A stretch of 64,000 bases of DNA, from positions 124,001 to 188,000 of the forward strand of contig JAFWQA010000001.1 of the NCBI GenBank assembly GCA_017509255.1, read 5' to 3'. A program made the translations under genes and the position numbers. The notes beneath the pieces were generated by a model. The model was given only the letters and a program-made list of their open reading frames with translations. It ran no database searches and was not told where the DNA came from. Position 1 is the first letter of the stretch; every line of letters begins with the position of its first letter. This stretch comes from Clostridia bacterium. Its GTDB lineage: Bacteria > Bacillota > Clostridia > Christensenellales > Aristaeellaceae. Shown one piece after another: positions 26,172-35,376 of the stretch.

Positions 26172-26858
26172 GTGACGGAAGAGATCCTTTCAGCCCGGCT
26201 GGAGAAGATCCGGAAGGAGCTGAATGAAGCATCCGGAGGGAAATATCCGGTTCCCCGCCTGATCGCCGTGACAAAGACGAGGCCGGCGGAGGACATCCTG
26301 CTTCTGGAAAAGCTCGGGATATCCGAGATCGGAGAGAACCGGGTACAGGAGCTGCGGGAAAAGCTGCCGGAGCTGGAGGGGCATTTCAGGATCCATCTGA
26401 TAGGCCGCCTGCAGCGCAACAAGGTCAGGTATATCGCCGGCAGTGTTGATATGATCCAGTCGGTGGACTCAGTGCCGCTGGCGGAGGAGATCAGCCGGCG
26501 GGCGCTGGAAGCGGAAAGGCGGATCCCGATCCTGATCGAGGTGAATCCGGCGGGAGAGGAACAGAAGGGCGGCGTCCGCCCCGACGAGGTACGGCCGCTG
26601 ATCAGCGCGATCCGCCGCCTGGACGGGATCCGGATCCGCGGATTGATGGCGGTGATGCCGCTGACAGAGGACAGCGACCTCCTCCGCAGGCTTTTTACGG
26701 GAATGAGGGAACTGTATGAGCAGCTGCGGGAAGAGGCGCTTCCGGGAACAGAGATCGAGGAGCTGTCCATGGGCATGTCCGGTGATTACCGGCTGGCCGC
26801 GGAATGCGGGGCGACCATGGTCCGGGTGGGCAGCGCCATATTCGGCCCGAGAAACTGA
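26172..26858 (+). CDS. PLP homeostasis protein, YggS family
   Basis: 228 residues, GTG start. A pyridoxal-phosphate-binding barrel without known enzyme activity that buffers PLP in the cytoplasm. LIAVTKTRP near residue 35 holds the PLP lysine; IGENRVQE, HLIGRLQRNK, and the ending SMGMSGDY...VRVGSAIFG are the other conserved blocks. Location between an HlyD-like gene and sepF is the standard yggS-sepF neighbourhood of Firmicutes and Actinobacteria. Confidence 0.94.
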   Translation: MTEEILSARLEKIRKELNEASGGKYPVPRLIAVTKTRPAEDILLLEKLGISEIGENRVQELREKLPELEGHFRIHLIGRLQRNKVRYIAGSVDMIQSVDSVPLAEEISRRALEAERRIPILIEVNPAGEEQKGGVRPDEVRPLISAIRRLDGIRIRGLMAVMPLTEDSDLLRRLFTGMRELYEQLREEALPGTEIEELSMGMSGDYRLAAECGATMVRVGSAIFGPRN

Positions 26859-26882
26859 CCGGGCAAGGAGGAACGGTAACCA

Positions 26883-27749
26883 ATGACTTTGAAGGATCTG
26901 CAGAGCTGGGTAAAGACGCGTCTGGCGTCCGTGAGGATGGACGGGACCAGAAGACCGGACGGAGGGACCAGCTGCTATCGGCCCATCAGAAGAAAAAACG
27001 GGGAAGAGGAACGCCTTGCGCAGAATAAGGCAGCGGAATACGCGGCATCCGAGCCTCAGCAGATCCCGTATGCACATACGGGCTTTACCGGAATGACGCC
27101 TCCGGCGGATTACAGCTACGCGCAGAGCACCATCAACGTGGATCCCTACGGCTACGGCGCGGCACAGGCGGCCCGGGAGGAAGCCAGGATGGCGGCCGCG
27201 CAGCCTGTGCCCGAGGAAATGCCGCGGAACAATATCTCCTATATGCCCGGCGTGTTCGCGCAGAATGCCGGCAGCACCTATACCCATGTGGAGCACATTA
27301 TGGCCATGACGTCGCTGAGAAGCTGCTATGAAGCGATCGAATGCATGAAAAACGGGGAAACCCTGATTGTATCGCTGGACGCTATCGGCAATGACAGTGA
27401 GAGAATACGCTGCCAGGATATGCTTGCAGGCGCGGCGTTTACGCTCGGCTGCAGCGTCCGGCCGATCAACGGGGGACAGATCGTACTGATCGCGCCGGCG
27501 GACGTGAAAATTCTCCCGGAACAGCGGAGCAGCTACGCCGAAGGGACGGCACCCGTTTTCACCCCGCCCTATGCGGCACAGCCTGTCCAGGCGGAGGAAT
27601 ATATGCCCCGCCGTGAAAGACGGGTCAGCCAGAATGCGGCCGGATGGTATCCGGGCGGAGAGAATCCGGCACCCAATTACAATCCCTATACAGGCAGCAT
27701 GCCTGCCGCCGCCGGTTCCTACGGGAGCTACGGCGGATACGGATACTGA
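26883..27749 (+). CDS. sepF: Cell division protein SepF
   Basis: 288 residues, longer than typical SepF (about 150) because of a disordered N-terminal linker rich in Ala, Pro and Tyr and a Gly/Tyr-rich tail. The conserved core is at about 140-215 (HIMAMTSLRSCYEAIECMK, LIVSLDAI, RCQDMLAGAAFTLGCSV). SepF polymerises and tethers FtsZ to the membrane. The family's usual N-terminal amphipathic membrane helix corresponds to the first 20 residues (LKDLQSWVKTRLASV). Confidence 0.88.
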   Translation: MTLKDLQSWVKTRLASVRMDGTRRPDGGTSCYRPIRRKNGEEERLAQNKAAEYAASEPQQIPYAHTGFTGMTPPADYSYAQSTINVDPYGYGAAQAAREEARMAAAQPVPEEMPRNNISYMPGVFAQNAGSTYTHVEHIMAMTSLRSCYEAIECMKNGETLIVSLDAIGNDSERIRCQDMLAGAAFTLGCSVRPINGGQIVLIAPADVKILPEQRSSYAEGTAPVFTPPYAAQPVQAEEYMPRRERRVSQNAAGWYPGGENPAPNYNPYTGSMPAAAGSYGSYGGYGY

Positions 27750-27793
27750 AACCCGGCCCAGGGTGGCTTGATATAAAGAGAGGAGAGGAGACC

Positions 27794-28273
27794 ATGGAAC
27801 GTATTACTGTTGATCTGATCAGCAACAAGGAGTTTTCGATTGAAACAAGAGGTTACAACCGAAAAGAAGTGGATGAGTTTCTGGATGATATCTGTGATGA
27901 AATGGAACGGATGGAAGCAGAAATCAAGGATCTTCGCCAGAAGACAACCGTGGTCCGGGAAGCTCCCGCACCGGCGGCTTCCGTAAAGAGCGGTATCAGC
28001 GCGGAAGATGAGAACAGCTTCCGTGAGATACTGGAGATGGCCAAGACGGTCAGGGACGAAACGATCCGCAAGGCCAAGGAGGATGCCGAAGCGATCCGCG
28101 CGAAAGCGGAGGCGGAGGCGACCGAGCGGCTGGACGGACTGAATGAGGAAAGGGACGGCCTGACCAAACAGATCGCCGAACTGAAGACGACGGCTGCCAA
28201 TTACCGCGAAGGCTTTGAGCGGCTGCTTCAGGCTCAGCAGGAAGCTCTTGAAAAGGCTTCCGATCTGTTCTGA
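27794..28273 (+). CDS. DivIVA-domain protein
   Basis: 159 residues from ATG 27794 (GAGAGGAG upstream; the frame is open earlier without a ribosome site). The N-terminal DivIVA motif DLISNKEFSIETRGYNRKEVDEFLDDI is followed by coiled coil broken by a Pro/Ala linker (about 57-67), ending in a helix rich in Glu, Lys and Ala. DivIVA proteins bind curved membrane at poles and septa. Position after sepF is the classical division cluster order. Confidence 0.92.
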   Translation: MERITVDLISNKEFSIETRGYNRKEVDEFLDDICDEMERMEAEIKDLRQKTTVVREAPAPAASVKSGISAEDENSFREILEMAKTVRDETIRKAKEDAEAIRAKAEAEATERLDGLNEERDGLTKQIAELKTTAANYREGFERLLQAQQEALEKASDLF

Positions 28274-28299
28274 ACACAGAGTCGGGGGAGGACCGGAAA

Positions 28300-29208
28300 A
28301 TGTTTGGACACAGACCGGACGGGAAAAGGCTGAGGGATGTTGACGCCATCGTACAGATAACGCCTTATCTGATGCCGATGCGGTGCGACGCGCAGGTGTT
28401 TCTGGAGCACAAGCTGGACTTTGAAATGCTGACCCGGTATATTGCGGAGAAAAACAAGCAGGGCGAGAAGGTCACCTTCATGCAGATCATTATCGCTGCC
28501 TATGTGCGTGCCGTGAGCCAGCATCCGGAAATCAACCGGTTTATCATGAACAAGCAGTATTATGCCCGCAAAAACTGCTCTGTTTCATTCGTTGCGCTCA
28601 AGGAAAGCCAGAACAATGACAGCGCGGAGATCACGCTGAGAATCGAGTTCGATCCGTCGGACACGCTCTTTGATGTCCGTGACAGGATGAACGGCATGGT
28701 GGAAGCCGGAAGGAACGAGGAGGACGACGTTTTCGTACAGAAGCTGGCGAAGGCGGTGCTGGCGGTTCCCGGACTCGCGACAGTTATTGTCCAGATCGTC
28801 CGCTTTCTGGACCGGTACGGCATTGCGCCGAAGGTGCTGATGAAGGAACTGCCCTTTTACAGCGGTATGTTTATCACAAACAATGCCTCCATCGGGCTGC
28901 ACCATGTGTGGCATCACATCTATAACTTCGGCAACGTCAGCCTGTTTGTCGGACTGGGCAGCGTTCTGAAGGAGGCTGCTGTGGACTCGGAGGGGCAGGC
29001 GCGGATGAAACGCTGGCTGCCGATCGGCATTACCGCCGACGAACGGGTCACCTCCGGCGCGCACTACGCGGCGTTTTTTGCCGACTGGGTAAAGTGCATG
29101 AATCATCCGGAGCAGATGGAGGTCCCGCCGGAGACGGTCAGGTATGACAAAGGCGTTGAATACCACGTTCCCAAGTGGGCGGAGCTTCAGGCAGGCAAAA
29201 AGAAATAA
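28300..29208 (+). CDS. Stand-alone E2 acyltransferase-like protein with a degenerate active site
   Basis: 302 residues resembling the catalytic domain of 2-oxoacid dehydrogenase E2 or chloramphenicol acetyltransferase: an N-terminal FLEHKLDFEML segment, VTFMQIIIAAYVRAVSQHP, the NNASIGLHHVWHHIYN region and VSLFVGLGSVLKE. There is no lipoyl or E3-binding domain. The catalytic HxxxDG motif reads ERVTSG (248-253), so both the catalytic His and Asp are missing. Acyltransfer is therefore unlikely and a scaffold or binding role is inferred. It lies 26 bases after divIVA and ends at a strong terminator, making it the last gene of the division operon. Confidence 0.72.
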   Translation: MFGHRPDGKRLRDVDAIVQITPYLMPMRCDAQVFLEHKLDFEMLTRYIAEKNKQGEKVTFMQIIIAAYVRAVSQHPEINRFIMNKQYYARKNCSVSFVALKESQNNDSAEITLRIEFDPSDTLFDVRDRMNGMVEAGRNEEDDVFVQKLAKAVLAVPGLATVIVQIVRFLDRYGIAPKVLMKELPFYSGMFITNNASIGLHHVWHHIYNFGNVSLFVGLGSVLKEAAVDSEGQARMKRWLPIGITADERVTSGAHYAAFFADWVKCMNHPEQMEVPPETVRYDKGVEYHVPKWAELQAGKKK

Positions 29209-29215
29209 GCGCATC

Positions 29216-29257
29216 AAAAAACGGTACCGCGGCTGATCCGGCCGCGGTACCGTTTTT
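29216..29257. terminator. Bidirectional terminator
   Basis: A 16-17 bp perfect stem (29216-29232 with 29242-29257) with a 9-base loop, flanked by A and T runs, between the convergent E2-like and radical SAM genes. Confidence 0.92.
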
Positions 29258-29266
29258 CTGACGCGT

Positions 29267-30139
29267 TCAGATAAAGCTTTCCTCCCGGTTGAAGACGGGG
29301 ATAAAGTCCCGGTCCGCGGAGTCGGGTTCCTGAAGAAAACCGGGCAGATCCAGCAGGAGCATATGATCCCTGACACGGCGGTATTCCTCATCCGTGACCC
29401 TGCGGGTCAGCCCGGGAACAGAAACGCCGTTGCAGGGAATGTACTGACGCATGAGGCTGACGGGTGTCCCTTCCGGAAGCTCATCCCTGATCCAGGTTAG
29501 CAGCTTCATGCTCTCCCCGGTCAGGGAGGGAAGGATCAGATGGCGGATCAGGGTCCCCCGGAGCATGATCCCTTCCCCGTTATAGACGGGGGAACCGGTC
29601 TGACGGCACATTTCCCGGACGGCAGCGGATGCCGCGGCAAAATAATCGGGCGCGCCGGCACAGACGCGGCCCATGCGCGCGGTATAATGCTTCAGGTCCG
29701 GCAGGTAAACATCCATGACGTTTTCCAGAAGGCGCAGCGTTTCCACGGTTTCATAGCCGGAGGAATTCCAGACAAGCGGGACAGGGGGACGGTAGATTTC
29801 CAGCGCGGACAGAATCTGCGGGACGAAGGGCGTTCCCGTGATGAAGCTGACAGTCTGCATCCCGGCATCAACAAGACGCTTAAGGCTTTCCGCCAGTTCG
29901 CGCGGCGTAAAATCCCTGCCTGTATTCAGGTGGGAGATTTCACTGTTCTGACAGTAAACGCAGCGCAGGGTGCAGCCGGAGAAAAAAACGGCACCCGTTC
30001 CCCGGGTGCCGGAGACGGGAGGCTCTTCCCACAGATGCGGCGCGATGCGGGCAATCCGCATTTTCTCTCCCAGACCGCAGAACCCGGTCTTTGCTTCGCG
30101 GTCGATCCCGCACTGCCGCGGACACAGAAAGCACTTCAT
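29267..30139 (-). CDS. Radical SAM protein, PflX-like (COG1313)
   Basis: 290 residues. It begins with CFLCPRQCGI, a Cys-rich N-terminus typical of PflX-like proteins, and has the radical SAM cluster motif CTLRCVYC at about 56-63. It resembles pyruvate-formate-lyase activating enzymes, but no pfl or other glycyl-radical enzyme is in the window, so the substrate is unknown. It stands alone on the minus strand between convergent and divergent neighbours. Confidence 0.85.
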   Translation of the reverse strand: MKCFLCPRQCGIDREAKTGFCGLGEKMRIARIAPHLWEEPPVSGTRGTGAVFFSGCTLRCVYCQNSEISHLNTGRDFTPRELAESLKRLVDAGMQTVSFITGTPFVPQILSALEIYRPPVPLVWNSSGYETVETLRLLENVMDVYLPDLKHYTARMGRVCAGAPDYFAAASAAVREMCRQTGSPVYNGEGIMLRGTLIRHLILPSLTGESMKLLTWIRDELPEGTPVSLMRQYIPCNGVSVPGLTRRVTDEEYRRVRDHMLLLDLPGFLQEPDSADRDFIPVFNREESFI

Positions 30140-30208
30140 TCTCTGCCGGAACCTTCTTTACTGAATCTTACGGATATTATACGGAGCCGCGCCCCGATTG
30201 ACAAGGAC

Positions 30209-30237
30209 TTGTGAGAAGCATGTTTTTTGGATATAAT
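30209..30237 (+). promoter_or_regulatory. Promoter for the beta-propeller protein gene
   Basis: TTGTGA (30209-30214), 17-base spacer, TATAAT (30232-30237). A TTGACA at 30198-30203 is too far away (28 bases) to pair with this -10. Confidence 0.65.
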
Positions 30238-30286
30238 ATGAAAGAATGCGAAAGAATACCCGACAGAAGCAAAGGAGTCGATCCTG

Positions 30287-33196
30287 TTGAGCGATTTGAA
30301 TAAAGAAGAATTGATGGCGGAAACCAGAGTCGTCCCGGCGGTACAGCAGGGGACGGAGAATGAACAAAGCTCCAGACGCAGGCGCAGAACCGAGCGCTAT
30401 CAGGAGGAAGGACAGGAGCCGGTACGGGACGCCGGGCCGGCTGTCCGTTATGTAAACAGGCCGACGTTTCCCTCCGGCAGTGAAACAGCCCGGGAGGCGG
30501 CAAACAGGATGCCTGTCCGGACTCCGGAGCGCGGCATCCCCGGGGGAAGGCCGACGGAAGCTGAGCTGAATGCGCGCCGCCCGGAGATGGAACGGCGTGA
30601 AACCAGGGAAAGAATCGGATATGAACCTGGCAGAATGGGCAGCGAATATAAGCGCCAGATCCCGTCCGGAGCGCAGCAGAGCAGGTATTCCATGAATTCG
30701 GACCGGCAGCCGGCGAGATATGCCGCGCAGGGCGAACCGGCGCGCGGAAACGGCACCTATGCCGGGATCGATGAACCCGAGAAAAAAGGACACGGCTGCC
30801 TGACTGCAGCGGTTGTATTTGTGCTGGTCATCGGCCTGGCGGTGATCGGCCTTCACCTGCTTCCGAAGGAAACAGGCGGTATTCTCGGCAGCGTCAGGGA
30901 CACGGTGACCGGCTTCGTCGGAAAGCTGATCAACGGAGGACAGAATGCTTCAGCGGAGATTTTCGCGTTTGAAGCAGTGGGGAACGAGAGCGTGTCGTCG
31001 CCTGCCGATATTGACTTTACGGCGAAAACCGGAAAGAAAATCGAAGATGTCAGACTGACGGATGAGAACGGTGAACAGATCGATACCACCATGAAGTTTA
31101 CCGAGAACACGGATCACGTGCTCTGGCTGCTGACCCTGCATGCCGAGGAGGAAATGACGGGCACGGTCCGTCTGCAGACCCGGATCGAAGGGGAATGGAA
31201 GGATACCGATAAGACAGCAGAGATCCATGTGGGCCCGCGGGCAGTGCCTGTACAGGAGGTAGAGCTGGCTTCCGCGGCCGCGACGGATGCCCCGGAACCG
31301 ACGGAGTTACCGGTCGTTTTCGTTACGGACACGGAGGAAGCGGCAGATGGCGGGGCGGGCGATATAAGCCCTTCGGAGGAAACGGAAGAGATTGAGGAAT
31401 GGGTGGCTGATCCCGACCAGGGATCCACGGAAGATCCGTCCGGAGATACAGCCGATGACGGCGGTGCAGACGCGGAGAACGCGGAAGCTGCTGCCGTGGA
31501 AGAAGTGCCTGCCGGACCGGTCGCGGAAGCGACGGATGAGCCGGTTCCGGAACAGGAGACGGAACAGACTGCCGAACCGACTTCCGAACCGACGGCTGAA
31601 CCTTCTCCGGAACCCACTCCGGAACCCACACCCGAACCGAAACTGACAGCGGAAGCGTGCGAAGAGGCGGATCCGTCCCTGATCAAATCGGTAACCGTTT
31701 ATAACGGCGCGAAAAAAACATCGGATTACAACCGCCCCGCGAAAAATCTGATCACAATGCCCGTTGCGGGTGAATATACAAGAAAGCCCATGGGCGTGCT
31801 GACGTTCCGCGGAGACGCTTTCCGGCAGAATGCCGTATGCGGCACGGTGGAAAATGCCGAAGCGCTGGAACAGGTCTGGTCCGCGGAGACAGGAAGCGTA
31901 AAAGGCTCAGGACAGAATTACTACGGGATCGGCTGGACGGGACAGCCGGCGATCGTAAAATGGAGCAAGGAAGTTCGCGAAAAGAGCTCCATCGACTCAG
32001 CAAAGAGGGAAAAGTCCGGACTGAAGGAAGTCATAGCAGCCGGGCTGGACGGCAACATTTATTTCCTGGATCTTGAGGACGGTAAACCGACCCGGAGCGC
32101 GATCAAGCTTGGCTATCCGATGAAGGGGACTCCGAGTGTTCATCCGGGCGGATACCCGTATATGAACGTCGGCCAGTTCGCACGGAAAATGGCAAAGGGG
32201 ACCGGGAAAATCGGTCTCCGGCAGTACAATCTGTATACGGCCAAGGAATCCAACCTGATCGACGGCCTGGACGGCACTCAGAAACGCGCGTTCAACTCTG
32301 TCGGCTCATTTGAGACATCCGCCCTGATCGACAGGACCTCCGATACGATGATCACAGCCGGGACAAACGGATTGCTTTACGTCATTTCGCTCGGCAGTGA
32401 GTTTGATTATCAGGCAGGCACCTACAGGACCAATCCGGAAACGGTTCTGCTGAAAACAAAGGCGGCCGGAGAAAAGGATGCCGCCACAGCTGTGGAGTCT
32501 TCCATTGCCATGTATGACAGATATGTTTTCTATGCGGATATGGGCGGCTGCCTCCGCTGCGTGGATACAAACAAGATGAAAGTGGTATGGGCTGTGGACA
32601 CAGAGGATTCCGTCGAGTCCGCCGTTGCGCTGGATCTGAACGGAGGGAGCCTGGACCTGTATACGGCCAACCTGCTGAACAACCGGAAAAAGGGAGACGC
32701 GGCGATCCGGTGCTATGACGCGATGAGCGGCAGGGAAAAATGGAAGGTTCCCGTCGGTGTGTCGAAAGACACCAAAAAGAAAACGATATCCGGATTCCTG
32801 GCTTCCCCAGTGATCGGACAGAAACATCTGAGCAAGCTTATCTACTATACGGTCAACAATCTGAGCGACGAGGGAAGGGCACAGCTGGGTGTCAACAGTG
32901 ACGCCGCGCTGATCGCGCTGAACAAGGCTGACGGCAGCATCAAATGGACCTTTGCCCTGAGCGGGAACGGCTACTCCTCTCCCGTTGCGGTCTATGACGA
33001 AGAGGGCAGCGGGCGGATCATTCAGTGCTCTTCAGACGGAAGCATTACGATGCTGGACGGCCTGACGGGACAAACGGTCAGCCGGCTGGCGGTGAAGGGC
33101 AGCATCGAAGCCAGCCCGGCCGTGTATAACGATATGATGGTCGTCGCAACTACTGAGAAGGGCGCCAACTTCATTTACGGAATCAAGATCCGCTAA
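30287..33196 (+). CDS. Membrane-anchored PQQ-like beta-propeller protein
   Basis: 969 residues from TTG 30287, placed 9 bases after AAAGGAG. The first 160 residues are Arg/Glu-rich and disordered, probably cytoplasmic. One membrane helix follows (about 168-187, LTAAVVFVLVIGLAVIGL), then a small beta domain (about 225-320), a Glu/Pro/Thr-rich stalk with PEPTPEPTPEP, and a C-terminal propeller (about 490-969) with blades of the PQQ type (GLDGNIYFLDLEDGKPT, GTNGLLYVISLG, DGSIKWTF, DGSITMLDGLTG). The Trp-docking residues typical of PQQ enzymes are scarce, so a sensing or binding role outside the membrane is likely. Confidence 0.72.
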   Translation: MSDLNKEELMAETRVVPAVQQGTENEQSSRRRRRTERYQEEGQEPVRDAGPAVRYVNRPTFPSGSETAREAANRMPVRTPERGIPGGRPTEAELNARRPEMERRETRERIGYEPGRMGSEYKRQIPSGAQQSRYSMNSDRQPARYAAQGEPARGNGTYAGIDEPEKKGHGCLTAAVVFVLVIGLAVIGLHLLPKETGGILGSVRDTVTGFVGKLINGGQNASAEIFAFEAVGNESVSSPADIDFTAKTGKKIEDVRLTDENGEQIDTTMKFTENTDHVLWLLTLHAEEEMTGTVRLQTRIEGEWKDTDKTAEIHVGPRAVPVQEVELASAAATDAPEPTELPVVFVTDTEEAADGGAGDISPSEETEEIEEWVADPDQGSTEDPSGDTADDGGADAENAEAAAVEEVPAGPVAEATDEPVPEQETEQTAEPTSEPTAEPSPEPTPEPTPEPKLTAEACEEADPSLIKSVTVYNGAKKTSDYNRPAKNLITMPVAGEYTRKPMGVLTFRGDAFRQNAVCGTVENAEALEQVWSAETGSVKGSGQNYYGIGWTGQPAIVKWSKEVREKSSIDSAKREKSGLKEVIAAGLDGNIYFLDLEDGKPTRSAIKLGYPMKGTPSVHPGGYPYMNVGQFARKMAKGTGKIGLRQYNLYTAKESNLIDGLDGTQKRAFNSVGSFETSALIDRTSDTMITAGTNGLLYVISLGSEFDYQAGTYRTNPETVLLKTKAAGEKDAATAVESSIAMYDRYVFYADMGGCLRCVDTNKMKVVWAVDTEDSVESAVALDLNGGSLDLYTANLLNNRKKGDAAIRCYDAMSGREKWKVPVGVSKDTKKKTISGFLASPVIGQKHLSKLIYYTVNNLSDEGRAQLGVNSDAALIALNKADGSIKWTFALSGNGYSSPVAVYDEEGSGRIIQCSSDGSITMLDGLTGQTVSRLAVKGSIEASPAVYNDMMVVATTEKGANFIYGIKIR

Positions 33197-33207
33197 AGGA
33201 GGCAAGG

Positions 33208-34698
33208 ATGGCTTCATATCTCGTTGCTCTGGATCAGGGAACCACCAGTTCACGGGCGATCGTGTTTACGGAGAAGGGAGAAATCGTGGCCTCCCACGCG
33301 GTGGAGTTTCCGCAGCATTACCCGAAACCCGGCTGGGTCGAGCACGATCCGGAGGATATTCTGGACTCCCAGATCACCGCGCTGAAAGAAGCCGTAAGGC
33401 TCAGCGGCGTGGACGTCGGCGATATTGCCGCCGTCGGCATAACCAATCAGCGCGAAACCACTTTTCTGTGGGACAGGAACACCGGCAAATGCGTCGGGAA
33501 CGCGATCGTATGGCAGTGCCGCCGTACCGCGCGGATCGTGGAACAGCTGACAGAAAACGGATACGGGGATATGATCCGCCGGAAAACCGGTCTGGTTCCG
33601 GACGCCTATTTTTCCGGCACCAAGCTGAAATGGCTGTTGGACTATTATAATCTGCACGAAAAAGCCGAAAACGGAGAGCTGTGCTTCGGTACGGTGGACA
33701 GCTTTCTTTGCTGGCACCTGCTGACAGGCAGGCCCCATGTAACGGACGCCACCAATGCGGGCAGAACCATGCTGTTCAATCTGGAACAGCAGGACTGGGA
33801 CGGAGATCTGCTGAAAATGCTGGGGATCCCGAGAGCCTGCCTGCCCCGGATCGTGGATTCGGCGGGAACGATCGGCATGTTGGATCCCGGCATTCTGGGG
33901 CGCCCGATCCCCGTGACCGGCATGGCGGGCGATCAGCATGCCAGCCTTTTCGGGCAGGCATGCCTGAAGGAAGGCGATGTGAAAAACACCTACGGAACAG
34001 GCTGCTTTATGCTCATGAATACGGGAAGCAGGCCGGTCCGGAGTGAAAACGGGCTGCTGACAACCATGGCGTGGCGTATCGGCGGGAAGCCGACTTTTGC
34101 GCTGGAAGGAAGCGTGTTTATGGGCGGAGCCACGATCCAGTGGCTGCGCGATGAGCTGAAGCTGATTGACCGGGCGTCCGAGAGTGAGGGGCTGGCGCTC
34201 AGCATACCGGGCACCGGAGGCGTCTATCTTGTTCCGGCGTTTACCGGGCTCGGCGCCCCCTGGTGGGATATGTACAGCAGGGGGACTCTGATCGGCATGA
34301 CCCGGGGGACGGGCAGGGCTCATATCGTCCGGGCAGCGCTGGAGGCGATCGCATACCAGAGCGCGGACCTGATGGAAGCGATGATACGGGACTGCGGGAA
34401 AGCCCCCGAACGGCTGCAGGTGGACGGCGGCGCGAGCGCAAACGCGTTTCTGATGCAGTTTCAGGCGGATATCTGCGGGATCCCGGTCGTGCGTCCGCAG
34501 ATCCAGGAAACCACAGCGCTGGGAGCGGCGCTCCTGGCAGGGCTCGGATGCGGACTCTATGCGAATCCGGAAGAAGCAGCTTCCGCATGGCGGAAGGATC
34601 TGGAGTTTATCCCCAAAATGGATGAAGCCACCCGGCGTATGAACATGGCCGGGTGGCATAAGGCGGTTTCCCGCTCCAGGGACTGGGCGGAGCATTAA
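33208..34698 (+). CDS. glpK: Glycerol kinase
   Basis: 496 residues, normal length. ATP-dependent phosphorylation of glycerol in the cytoplasm. FGGY-family motifs are clear: LDQGTTSSRAI at the N-terminus, GVTNQRETT region as GITNQRETTFLWD, and the C-terminal GGASANAFLMQFQADI. No glpF, glpD or glpP is adjacent, so glycerol enters by genes elsewhere or by diffusion. It follows the propeller gene by 11 bases, but a functional link is not evident. A 9-bp inverted repeat (34627-34635 with 34649-34657) lies in its last codons. Confidence 0.95.
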   Translation: MASYLVALDQGTTSSRAIVFTEKGEIVASHAVEFPQHYPKPGWVEHDPEDILDSQITALKEAVRLSGVDVGDIAAVGITNQRETTFLWDRNTGKCVGNAIVWQCRRTARIVEQLTENGYGDMIRRKTGLVPDAYFSGTKLKWLLDYYNLHEKAENGELCFGTVDSFLCWHLLTGRPHVTDATNAGRTMLFNLEQQDWDGDLLKMLGIPRACLPRIVDSAGTIGMLDPGILGRPIPVTGMAGDQHASLFGQACLKEGDVKNTYGTGCFMLMNTGSRPVRSENGLLTTMAWRIGGKPTFALEGSVFMGGATIQWLRDELKLIDRASESEGLALSIPGTGGVYLVPAFTGLGAPWWDMYSRGTLIGMTRGTGRAHIVRAALEAIAYQSADLMEAMIRDCGKAPERLQVDGGASANAFLMQFQADICGIPVVRPQIQETTALGAALLAGLGCGLYANPEEAASAWRKDLEFIPKMDEATRRMNMAGWHKAVSRSRDWAEH

Positions 34699-35279
34699 GC
34701 CGCCGTCTTTTTTCCCTTTTTTATTTGCTGAAGGGCATCGCAGCCGTAAATGACCATGGCCTGAAGGCTCATGCCGACCGTCATCCACAAAACGATCGAA
34801 TCCAGCGGAATGCTCCATCCCCATGTCAGAAATTCTTCATGGAAGAAGGAGAGGATCAGGCTGGCAATGAAAAAGACCATAGCGGTTTTGCCGGCCATAT
34901 TGCTGTAAACCACCACTCCTTTGCGGAGCATGAACGCTCCGCCGAGGACCATCAGAAGCTCTTTGGCAGCGACAATGAAGATGGCGGCCCAGGGGATCAC
35001 GCCGGCAATGCCCTGACAGACCAGGGCGGTCAGCACCATCAGTTTGTCCGCGAGAGGATCAAAAAGCTTTCCGAAATCCGTGATCTGATTCCATTTTCGG
35101 GCCAGATAGCCGTCGAGAAAATCGGTGAAGCTGGCGAGGAGGAAAACGACCAGGGCAAGCTTCCGATGATCCGTGAAGAACAGCACCACAAAAACAGGAA
35201 CCAGAAGAAGACGGATCATTGTCAGAACGTTTGGCACGTTCCACACGTTCGTAAACAGTTTTTTGAGTTTATCCTTCAA
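34695..35279 (-). CDS. pgsA: CDP-diacylglycerol--glycerol-3-phosphate 3-phosphatidyltransferase
   Basis: 194 residues with about four membrane helices, TTG start. The CDP-alcohol phosphotransferase motif D-G-x2-A-R-x8-G-x3-D-x3-D is complete in DGYLARKWNQITDFGKLFDP. It makes phosphatidylglycerol phosphate. The gene is convergent with glpK, overlapping it by 4 bases; both use glycerol-3-phosphate chemistry, but their orientation argues against shared transcription. Confidence 0.93.
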   Translation of the reverse strand: MKDKLKKLFTNVWNVPNVLTMIRLLLVPVFVVLFFTDHRKLALVVFLLASFTDFLDGYLARKWNQITDFGKLFDPLADKLMVLTALVCQGIAGVIPWAAIFIVAAKELLMVLGGAFMLRKGVVVYSNMAGKTAMVFFIASLILSFFHEEFLTWGWSIPLDSIVLWMTVGMSLQAMVIYGCDALQQIKKGKKTAA

Positions 35280-35291
35280 GTTATTCCACTT

Positions 35292-35340
35292 CTTTCCGGG
35301 TGAATGTCAGGAAGCCCTTTATTGACAGTTCGCCGGAAAG
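35292..35340. repeat. Imperfect palindrome between pgsA and rph
   Basis: Two 18-base arms (35292-35309 and 35323-35340) with a 13-base loop. The outer 8 bases (CTTTCCGG/CCGGAAAG) and inner 5 bases (TGTCA/TGACA) match exactly; the five between do not. It is followed by a run of A. It may be an operator for the divergent genes, or a hairpin in either transcript. Confidence 0.55.
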
Positions 35341-35376
35341 AAAAAAAAACCTTTTATTTTCGGGAGGAAAGAATCC

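Noticed and set aside
30198-30237. TTGACA at 30198 paired with TATAAT at 30232
   Set aside because: The 28-base spacer is too long; TTGTGA at 30209 has the correct 17.
35322-35356. TTGACA at 35322 as a promoter for rph-rdgB
   Set aside because: No -10 at 16-18 bases (AAAACC there); a TTTTAT at 35351 is too far.
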